A DNA stretch of 5,202 bases from Desulfocapsa sp. Lineage in GTDB: Bacteria > Desulfobacterota > Desulfobulbia > Desulfobulbales > Desulfocapsaceae. Each line of letters begins with the position of its first letter. Positions within the stretch are counted from its first letter, which is position 1. Below, piece after piece: positions 1-5,202 of the stretch. Under the pieces are notes generated by a model that saw only the letters and a program-made list of their open reading frames with translations, ran no database searches and was not told where the DNA came from. The stretch spans positions 1 through 5,202 of the forward strand of contig JAOZKX010000189.1 of the NCBI GenBank assembly GCA_029935135.1, in the 5' to 3' direction. The translations under genes and the position numbers were made by a program.

Positions 1-2103
1 CTCTTCCATGCTGAAACTAGCCACCAGACAGTTGATGATCGATTTTGGTTCATCGTCAACCTTGGAGGCCAGTGCTGAAAGAAGATTCACGGCCCAAAGG
101 TCAATAAGACTTGCATCAAAGTTAACAGGGATAAAGGCCAGGTCGAAATGTCCATCTGCGTAAGCCATCAGGTCTTTTAATTCCGGGGCGGTTGAGTCCA
201 GTGCAATATCAAGGCTGAGAACACCAGCCATGGTTGAATCCGCTTTTGCCCGATGGGCAAGAATTCCAATGTCGAGCTTATCAATTGTTGTACTCAGGTG
301 AATTGCTGTTGCTGACGCTGTTGGGTAATAGGAAAACTGTAGGTTGGCCGATCCTTCTGCAAGTTTAAGCTGCAGGGGGTCAATAAAAAAATGACCGTTC
401 TCTAAACGGGAATGGAGTGTTCCGCTTCCCAGAAGATCTTTGCCGGAGAGAACTTTCTGCATCTCTATGGAGAGCGTTGCATTATATCTGGCCAGTGATT
501 CGGGAGAGAGGAATGAAGGGATTTTTCCTGGTTTTGTGGGGGAGCCGGAATGTTCTTTTTCCGTGATTTTTTCTGTGTCTGGAACAGATTCCTGTGTAGT
601 GTCAGGGCTCCAGTCTCCCAGTTGGAAATCGTCGATTTGCAGGAGAGTACTGTGCAGCTGTATTGAGACCTCTGGTTTTTCCCCACTATTAGAAAGGCTC
701 ATACTTCCAGTTAAATCACTGGAGCCCACCTGGATCTGCAGGTCTGATAGGTCAAAACCGCTGTTACTGGTGGCAAATTGAGCCTGCAGGCGGTATGGGC
801 CAAAGGGCGGCAAATCAACCCTGAGAAAATCATTCATGCTGTTTAGCTGCTCCCCTTGCAAGCTCATGGAAAAAAGAAAAGATTTACTGTCAATGGGCAT
901 GGCCATTGCTCCCGTAAATACAAGTTCTGCCCCGGCCGCGGCAAATGTTATGCTGATGGGGAGTTCTCCCGGGTCTGTAACATATTGCAGCAGGGGCATG
1001 CCCTGAATGCGTATTGTAACCGGGGTTGTGTCAATAATTCCACCCAGTTGAAAGGAGATCTCCTCGCCAGGTTTTGCGCCGATGGTACCATTTACCCGGG
1101 TAATGGGAAAACTGGAGTCACCCTTCTTGCCAAGGTTGATACTGCCTCCTTTGAGGCTGAAGCTCACTTCTGACTTATCCAGCAGTTCATGGAGACTGTC
1201 CCCCTGAAGGTGTAGTTGCAGTCCCAATTCATCTGTGGATGCCTCGATATTTTCTGCCACACCCAGCCAGCTGAGTAATGCTCCAATATCTACTTTTGCC
1301 AGAGACATATCCAGTAATAGCTGCTTTTCCGTGTCTTTAAGCCCATAGCTCCCTTGCGAGGAAAACGGGCTGCCTGCGATTGTGCCGCTGATACTCAACG
1401 GCCATGCCTGTATCTGGGGGCGGAATGTATCAAGGGCATCCCCGTCAAGGTCAAACGAAAAGCTTTTTTCCTGTAGACTCCCCTCAGTATGGAGGCGCAT
1501 TGCCTCTCCTGCCGCTGCTTCTCCACTTAGTTCATTGAGATGAAAGTAGATCGTTTTTTGTAAAACAGCATCGGTGTACTGCACTGCAATATCTTTCAGG
1601 GAAAGCTGGTCCAGGGCCTGAAATGCCAGCGTGCTCTGCTCCTGCTCTGTTCTGCTTTCTGCAGGTTGCGGAGCGTTATCATTTCTCTCTGCGGCAGGAG
1701 TTGTGAAAGACCAGTTGTTCTTGGCATCCGCACGACTTTCCAGGATAATGTGCACACCCTCTGCTGTTATCTCAGGGATAGTAATCTTTTTTTGCAGCAG
1801 AGCAACCAGTCCCAGCTGCAACCGTACCAGGTTAATACTGATAAAATCACCGCTTCCCCAGTCCTCCGGGTTGTCAATGCGGATTCCCTGTATTTCCAGG
1901 CGCGGTTGCAAAGTGGGAAGCAATTCGACGGAACCTGTTATCTGCACATTGCGTCCCAGTGCCGCGGAGACACCGTGTTCCACCATGGGACGAAGCTTAT
2001 CAAGATTAATCGTAATTCCAAGAAGAGAGGTCACCACAAGTGCAGCGCACAGGAGAATAAGTGGTGTGCATATCAGGATTGCCATCCAGCGTAATAGTTT
2101 CAA
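1..2103 (-). CDS. AsmA family protein (C-terminus beyond window edge)
   Basis: An open minus-strand frame runs without a stop from a TTG at 2103-2101 to the left edge, giving 701 codons with the C-terminus missing. Residues 7-32 form one hydrophobic N-terminal membrane anchor or uncleaved signal; the rest looks periplasmic. The AsmA N-terminal pattern is clear: a G-R-N-V-Q-I-T-G-S-V-E stretch (50-60), a P-x-L segment (63-69), N-P-x-x-W (78-82), a hydrophobic V-x-L-x-L-x-L-L run (93-103), and N-N-W-S-F (129-133). Beta-rich repeating segments follow, split by charged linkers near 134-158 and 500-530. Residues 662-697 (L-W-A-V-N-L then I-N-C-L-V) resemble the conserved C-terminal AsmA domain. 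Family members sit in the inner membrane with a large periplasmic part and are linked to outer-membrane assembly and lipid movement between membranes. The gene lies 3 nt after the DUF2955 stop, so it is probably co-translated with the pump genes. The next possible start is ATG at 2085-2083 (residue 7), but it lacks a Shine-Dalgarno and would trim the anchor. The family call is firm; the role is inferred. Confidence 0.88.
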   Translation of the reverse strand, partial: MKLLRWMAILICTPLILLCAALVVTSLLGITINLDKLRPMVEHGVSAALGRNVQITGSVELLPTLQPRLEIQGIRIDNPEDWGSGDFISINLVRLQLGLVALLQKKITIPEITAEGVHIILESRADAKNNWSFTTPAAERNDNAPQPAESRTEQEQSTLAFQALDQLSLKDIAVQYTDAVLQKTIYFHLNELSGEAAAGEAMRLHTEGSLQEKSFSFDLDGDALDTFRPQIQAWPLSISGTIAGSPFSSQGSYGLKDTEKQLLLDMSLAKVDIGALLSWLGVAENIEASTDELGLQLHLQGDSLHELLDKSEVSFSLKGGSINLGKKGDSSFPITRVNGTIGAKPGEEISFQLGGIIDTTPVTIRIQGMPLLQYVTDPGELPISITFAAAGAELVFTGAMAMPIDSKSFLFSMSLQGEQLNSMNDFLRVDLPPFGPYRLQAQFATSNSGFDLSDLQIQVGSSDLTGSMSLSNSGEKPEVSIQLHSTLLQIDDFQLGDWSPDTTQESVPDTEKITEKEHSGSPTKPGKIPSFLSPESLARYNATLSIEMQKVLSGKDLLGSGTLHSRLENGHFFIDPLQLKLAEGSANLQFSYYPTASATAIHLSTTIDKLDIGILAHRAKADSTMAGVLSLDIALDSTAPELKDLMAYADGHFDLAFIPVNFDASLIDLWAVNLLSALASKVDDEPKSIINCLVASFSMEE

Positions 2104-2106
2104 TGT

Positions 2107-3156
2107 CTACCTCATTTTCAAAAGAAGAGAAAAGGGGAATCGTTTTCTGTCAGGTCGCAAAAGGTGGCCGACAATGATAAGGCCTGCCACAGCAAATAAA
2201 CCGGCAAAAACTATCTGCCCGATACGCAGGTAAAAATTTGCAATGGCAAGTTTGTCCACCGTTGTGGAGGATCCCAGGAGGACAAGAAATGTTGTGAAAC
2301 CAGAAATGTAGGATTTTGCCATTGGTCCTCCGGAACATATTCGCCTGCTGAAAAAGAGGGCGGCAAGGAGCGTGAGAAGGAGGAGAAAATCATAGCTCGG
2401 TACGGCCACCAGCAGATTGAAAACCACTATTATTGCCAGACCTCCAATGCAGCAGGCAATCGCATTCTCTTTTAAGGCCTGAGCAGATGCCTTGGCATTT
2501 GGTGCACCCACCATAAAACATATCTGAATCATGGCAAAGGCGTATGCAATCAGGTTGAAAGAAAAAAAGATGGTGACGGCGGTAAGGGCCACAATGGTGC
2601 TGGTCAGGGCCATCCGTATTCGCTCTTTCTTTTCCGGTAGAACGATTGCCGGGGGGGGCTTTTGTTGCTCTGTAGCGGCAGGCGTTTGTGCGGCCAGACT
2701 GTTTGGCATCAGGGTGTGGAAAAGCCAGGCAAAAAACAGAGCAATGGCAAAGTTCAGGAGAAGGGCCATGGCGATAAACTGCGGTAAACCGGCACCGGCA
2801 AGGCCCATCATGGGGACGATGGTGATACCAAGAGTCATAAACATTGCAGAAAATGGTGGGGCCAACGGGGTGTCGTTGTAGTAAATAAAAAAGAATAAGA
2901 GGGCGTATGTCAGGATGCATATAATTGGGAAATTGAGCAGGGCCTCACTGATTGTAATGCCCAGCAAGAGACTGCCACTCAAGCGAAGAAGGAGCTGGCT
3001 TGCCATTCTCCAACCGATCCAGGCGGGAAAGAGAAGGAAGATCGTTGTAAAAAGAGGGGCGACAAAAGAGAGCTGCCACGCCACGCCATAGGCAACAGCT
3101 ATAGTTGCCCACACTCCAAATGCCAGACGCAGTGTCATTACTGTCTGCAGGGTCAT
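2107..3156 (-). CDS. DUF2955 / FUSC-like inner-membrane transport protein
   Basis: This 349-residue, very hydrophobic protein is the likely inner-membrane part of the export system. I see about six membrane segments in the first half (roughly 10-26, 30-48, 57-73, 76-93, 103-120, 126-149). A soluble Pro/Ala/Lys/Glu-rich linker follows (150-180), then about six more segments (182-199, 201-216, 232-252, 256-270, 284-298, 311-333) and a basic C-terminal tail. The two-halved layout, the N-terminal L-R-L-A-F-G start and the placement directly after a HlyD gene fit DUF2955 proteins, which resemble the FUSC/AaeB family. No Walker motifs or RND-type periplasmic domains are present, so any transport would not be driven by its own ATPase. 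The ATG at 3156 is the first possible start because a TAA in the same frame lies just upstream (3160-3162). Its Shine-Dalgarno is weak (GAG 9 nt before), so translation may depend on hlyD. Family assignment is from pattern recognition; substrate and mechanism are unknown. Confidence 0.8.
   Translation of the reverse strand: MTLQTVMTLRLAFGVWATIAVAYGVAWQLSFVAPLFTTIFLLFPAWIGWRMASQLLLRLSGSLLLGITISEALLNFPIICILTYALLFFFIYYNDTPLAPPFSAMFMTLGITIVPMMGLAGAGLPQFIAMALLLNFAIALFFAWLFHTLMPNSLAAQTPAATEQQKPPPAIVLPEKKERIRMALTSTIVALTAVTIFFSFNLIAYAFAMIQICFMVGAPNAKASAQALKENAIACCIGGLAIIVVFNLLVAVPSYDFLLLLTLLAALFFSRRICSGGPMAKSYISGFTTFLVLLGSSTTVDKLAIANFYLRIGQIVFAGLFAVAGLIIVGHLLRPDRKRFPFSLLLKMR
2109..2113 (-). promoter_or_regulatory. 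Ribosome binding site for the AsmA gene (GAGGT)
   Basis: On the minus strand GAGGT lies 5 nt before the TTG at 2103 and inside the last codons of the upstream gene (ATG AGG TAG). It decides the start: the TTG has a good Shine-Dalgarno and keeps the full membrane anchor, while the ATG six codons later has none. Overlap with the previous reading frame implies translational coupling. Confidence 0.6.
2651..2658 (-). repeat. Homopolymer run of eight C (coding strand)
   Basis: Eight G on the plus strand are read as C8 in the DUF2955 gene, encoding the Pro-Pro-Pro of residues 167-169 in the linker between the two membrane halves. The gene is in frame as given. Gain of one C would run to a stop at 2390-2392, and loss of one would stop at 2604-2606; either removes the second membrane half. 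Such runs can be slippage or sequencing-error sites. Confidence 0.7.
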
Positions 3157-3176
3157 CTGTTATATCTCTACTCTGT

Positions 3177-3193
3177 ACATTGCTTATGCATGT
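3177..3193 (-). other. Small hairpin between hlyD and the DUF2955 gene
   Basis: ACATGC and GCAATGT can pair around an ATAA loop with one bulged A, starting at the last base of the hlyD stop codon. It lies in the 36-nt gap just before the weakly marked start of the DUF2955 gene. There is no U-run, so it is not a typical terminator. The stem is short and may be chance; a role in mRNA stability or start access is only a possibility. Confidence 0.22.
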
Positions 3194-4323
3194 CAATAAA
3201 TGTGGGATAACAGACTGATCAGGCGTATATACAAGTGACCAAGGCCATTGAGTATCGGGTGGCTCCCTGTGTAAACAATTGTATTTGCCTGGCCGCCGGC
3301 ACGGATAAATCCTTTTGCATTCTCCAGATTATCAAATCGAATCAGCACGGGAAAGTGTTGAGCCTGTCTGAGCCATCCCGTGGATGTCTGCACTGTGGTC
3401 AGGCCCCCCAGTGTATTGCTACCATTATCAGAAACGCCATAGCCGACACTCATTACCTTTCCTTTGAATATCTGTCCTGGAGCCGAGTCGAGCACTATTT
3501 CCACCGGATTGCCGGATTGAATATGAGCCAGGCTGTTTTCCCGCATATCTGCCTGTATCCATATTTCCCTGGTGGAGATAAAGGTCATGATTGGGGCACC
3601 GGCGGTGGAAAAATGGCCGATATCTACAGTAAGGTTGGTGATGATCCCATCAGATGGTGCTCTGACAGTGGTGTTGTAGAGATCAAGTTCTGCAGTTTCA
3701 AGTGCGGTGAGAGCAGAGCGAATTCGGGCGTTATCCTGCCCGGTGGCACCAAGACTGTTCTTTGCTTTTTCCAGTTCTGAACGGGCACTGTCCAGTCGTG
3801 CCTTTTTGGCCTCAATGCTTGATCTGGCATCATCAGCCCGTGATACAGAGGCGGCACCCTGTTTGGAAAGTTTAATGATCCGTCGCCCCTTCACTTCAGC
3901 ATTGCGAAGGTTTGCCTCTGCCTCTGCAACCTTGGCCTGGGCAGTGCTGACACTGCTGATATCGGCAGAGGAAGTCTGGCTTGCCTGCTGCAGGTCTGCA
4001 CGGGCTCGCCGCACAGCCAGCTGATATTTGGCCGGATCCACAATTGCCAGATTTTGCTGGTCAGTAACTGCCTGATTGTTAAAGGCATATACATTAACCA
4101 GAGTCCCCGAAACCTGTGGAGAGAGAGGGACAATAAAGGCCTCAACCCGACCATTACTGCTGTATGGAGTGTATTTATCACTCAACAGATGCCAGATAAA
4201 AAGAGCAAGACAAAGAGCCAGCACTATCCCAGTCCAAAGCTTTACCGGATCCCGTTTCTTCTTCTCATCTAATGAAGCACTTTCTGTCTCAATATCACTC
4301 GTGTCTATCTCTTTCTCAGTCAT
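3193..4323 (-). CDS. HlyD/EmrA-type membrane fusion (periplasmic adaptor) protein
   Basis: This 376-residue adaptor would bridge the inner-membrane transporter to the outer-membrane duct through the periplasm. A short acidic/basic cytoplasmic N-terminus (1-28) is followed by one membrane helix (29-47). The first half of a biotinyl-lipoyl-like domain comes next (about 58-98, with V-S-G-T-L-V-N-V). An Ala/Glu/Lys/Arg-rich helical hairpin fills about 100-215, with its turn near K-Q-G-A-A-S (154-159). The second lipoyl half is at 214-250 (T-V-R-A-P-S-D-G-I-I), and a beta-barrel region at 252-350 includes I-W-I-Q-A-D and G-x-P-V-E-I. These are standard membrane-fusion-protein features and the length is normal. 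The C-terminal L-G-H-L-Y-I-R-L-I-S-L-L-S segment is like the tail of YibH-type adaptors that pair with DUF2955 proteins, matching the next gene, 36 nt downstream. ATG at 4323 is the only sensible start, since an in-frame TAA lies at 4348-4350. The gene is intact. Confidence 0.93.
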   Translation of the reverse strand: MTEKEIDTSDIETESASLDEKKKRDPVKLWTGIVLALCLALFIWHLLSDKYTPYSSNGRVEAFIVPLSPQVSGTLVNVYAFNNQAVTDQQNLAIVDPAKYQLAVRRARADLQQASQTSSADISSVSTAQAKVAEAEANLRNAEVKGRRIIKLSKQGAASVSRADDARSSIEAKKARLDSARSELEKAKNSLGATGQDNARIRSALTALETAELDLYNTTVRAPSDGIITNLTVDIGHFSTAGAPIMTFISTREIWIQADMRENSLAHIQSGNPVEIVLDSAPGQIFKGKVMSVGYGVSDNGSNTLGGLTTVQTSTGWLRQAQHFPVLIRFDNLENAKGFIRAGGQANTIVYTGSHPILNGLGHLYIRLISLLSHIY

Positions 4324-4331
4324 AGTCCAAC

Positions 4332-4337
4332 CCTTCC
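4332..4337 (-). promoter_or_regulatory. Ribosome binding site for hlyD (GGAAGG)
   Basis: GGAAGG on the minus strand lies 8 nt before the ATG at 4323, a normal distance. It sits between the G-rich heptamer repeat and the start codon, so structure in the repeat could affect ribosome loading. Confidence 0.55.
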
Positions 4338-4350
4338 ACTTAATGAGTTA

Positions 4351-4374
4351 CCCAACACCCAACACCCAACACCC
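4351..4374 (-). repeat. 7-bp tandem repeat forming a G-quadruplex motif
   Basis: The plus strand reads CCCAACA three times followed by a fourth CCC (3.4 copies). On the minus, mRNA-like strand this is four GGG runs separated by identical TGTT loops, an exact fit to the standard four-tract G-quadruplex rule. It fills much of the 63-nt gap between the outer-membrane factor stop and the hlyD start, ending 27 nt before the ATG. It could act as a leader structure controlling hlyD, or be a variable-copy repeat; neither is shown by the sequence alone. Heptamer tandem repeats of this type are known as dispersed short repeats in some bacteria, notably cyanobacteria. Confidence 0.85.
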
Positions 4375-4386
4375 ATAACCTATCTC

Positions 4387-5202
4387 TTATTCCTTCTGTA
4401 ACAGGTTGCCCCAGTCTGTTCGCTCTTCCATCTTCTGCTGTACATCCTGAGGAATAAGATTCTTTCCCCTGTGTACCTGCCAGCCACCACCAAGTGCCTT
4501 GTAGAGGCCGATAAAATCGGTTGCGATCTGCCCCTGAAGCTGGGCATACTGATCCTGTTTTTGAGTCAGGGCTCTGGTAGAATCCAAGACCCTCTGATAA
4601 TCGGTAAACCCCTCTTCATACTGAAGGAGGGAGAGCTCAGCAGATTTACTGGAGCTTGCCACACCCTTCTTAATATACTCTGCCTCTTTTTGCGCATAGA
4701 CAAGAGCCGTCATGCTGTCCTCAACTTCGCGTGCCGCAGAAAGGACAGTGTTTTGATAACTGGTCAGCAGTTGCTCCAGACGGGCATCCTGGATGCGTAC
4801 CTGGTTTTTTATCCGTCCGTAGTTCAAAATATTCCATTTAAAAGATGGGCCAAAGGAGTAACTAAAACTGTTTGCCTCAAAAATATCACCCAGGCTGTTA
4901 CTGCCAATATCAGTGGCACTCCATCCCAGAGAACCAAAGAGGGTAAAGCTTGGGTAGAGTTCGGTGAGGGCAACTCCCACCTGAGCACTTTGTGCTGCTG
5001 TCTGCATCTCAGCTTTGCGGATATCCGGACGTCTTCGCAACAGGTCTGCCGGTATGCCCACTGCTATATCTACGCTTGCTGACGGGATGCTGCCGGGGCC
5101 ACTGAAGAATTTCCCAAGATCTTCAGGGAATATTCCCAAAAGAATGGCCAGACTGTTGCGGTTTTGCTGCAATATACCCTGCAGGCTGGGGATACTGGCA
5201 AG
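4387..5202 (-). CDS. NodT/TolC-type outer-membrane efflux protein (N-terminus beyond window edge)
   Basis: The last 271 residues of an outer-membrane efflux factor are present; the frame is open to the right edge, so the true start is outside. NodT-type proteins are usually about 450-500 residues, so roughly the first 200, including any lipoprotein signal, are missing. The fragment opens with the helix ending N-S-L-A-I-L-L-G (16-23). It then has the family hallmark I-P-A-D-L-L-R-R-R-P-D-I-R-K-A-E (50-65), a following A-A-Q-S-A-Q-V-G-V-A helix, and the beta-strand segment Y-P-S-F-T-L-F-G-S-L-G (83-93). Long helices with an S-x-L-S-L-L-Q-Y-E-E-G-like repeat come next, and finally Y-K-A-L-G-G-G-W (234-241) before a polar tail. 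These proteins form trimeric beta-barrel and alpha-helical ducts through the outer membrane and periplasm. It is the first visible gene of the operon and would serve as the exit duct for the HlyD and DUF2955 partners. TTG at 5172 should not be taken as the start, because it lies inside a conserved helix. Confidence 0.93.
   Translation of the reverse strand, partial: LASIPSLQGILQQNRNSLAILLGIFPEDLGKFFSGPGSIPSASVDIAVGIPADLLRRRPDIRKAEMQTAAQSAQVGVALTELYPSFTLFGSLGWSATDIGSNSLGDIFEANSFSYSFGPSFKWNILNYGRIKNQVRIQDARLEQLLTSYQNTVLSAAREVEDSMTALVYAQKEAEYIKKGVASSSKSAELSLLQYEEGFTDYQRVLDSTRALTQKQDQYAQLQGQIATDFIGLYKALGGGWQVHRGKNLIPQDVQQKMEERTDWGNLLQKE

Noticed and set aside
1631..2233. A 200-codon plus-strand open frame opposite the AsmA and DUF2955 genes
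   Set aside because: It lies antisense to two genes with clear family features, crosses their junction, has Cys/Ser/Arg-rich composition typical of a shadow frame, and shows no recognisable domain.
2390..2920. A 176-codon minus-strand frame inside the DUF2955 gene
   Set aside because: It is an out-of-frame reading of the same strand, rich in His, Pro and Cys and without domain signals. It matters only as the frame entered if the C8 run gained one base.
3235..3780. A 181-codon plus-strand frame opposite hlyD
   Set aside because: Its complement is a well-formed membrane fusion protein with lipoyl and hairpin features, so the plus-strand frame is a by-product.
4351..4374. The short tandem repeat as a CRISPR array or transcription-factor iteron
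   Set aside because: The unit is 7 bp with no spacers and only 3.4 copies, which rules out CRISPR; nothing nearby suggests a replication origin or a repressor gene.
4324..4386. A terminator or internal promoter between the outer-membrane factor and hlyD
   Set aside because: No GC-rich hairpin with a U-run and no convincing -35/-10 pair are visible on the minus strand; the 63-nt gap is mostly the G-rich repeat and the ribosome binding site.
4471..5082. A 203-codon plus-strand frame opposite the outer-membrane factor
   Set aside because: The opposite strand carries the conserved NodT-type motifs; the plus-strand translation has no recognisable features.

Overview
The window is the inside of one minus-strand operon. 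In transcription order (right to left) it holds the C-terminal part of a TolC/NodT-type outer-membrane efflux factor (4387-5202, running off the right edge), a HlyD/EmrA-type periplasmic adaptor (3193-4323), a polytopic inner-membrane protein of the DUF2955/FUSC-like type (2107-3156), and a long AsmA-family protein (1-2103, running off the left edge). Coding is nearly continuous. The three gaps are 63, 36 and 3 nt, no gene-free stretch exceeds 300 bases, and I see no tRNA, rRNA, CRISPR array, IS element or clear terminator. The operon promoter must lie to the right of the window.

The first three genes together make a plausible complete trans-envelope export pump. The DUF2955 protein would be the inner-membrane component, HlyD the adaptor through the periplasm, and the NodT-like protein the outer-membrane duct. 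The layout resembles the known AaeA/AaeB and YibH-type pairings of a HlyD-like adaptor with an ATPase-free, FUSC-like membrane protein. The substrate cannot be read from the sequence. The fourth gene is translationally close-coupled (TTG start 3 nt after the DUF2955 stop). It encodes an AsmA-like envelope protein, a family tied to outer-membrane biogenesis and bridge-like lipid transport. Its presence suggests that the pump works on, or is coordinated with, the outer-membrane or lipid environment; this is inference.

The organism is a diderm (Gram-negative) bacterium, because all four products need an outer membrane and periplasm. Mid-range base composition and the general look of the proteins fit Proteobacteria or Desulfobacterota; the latter is a weak guess. 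No gene looks foreign or broken.

Two small non-coding or sequence-level features stand out. A 7-bp tandem repeat in the leader before hlyD makes a textbook G-quadruplex motif on the mRNA strand. A run of eight C's (coding strand) in the central linker of the DUF2955 protein is a possible slippage site. The window otherwise looks like an ordinary export operon; I found no convincing sign of a wholly new system.
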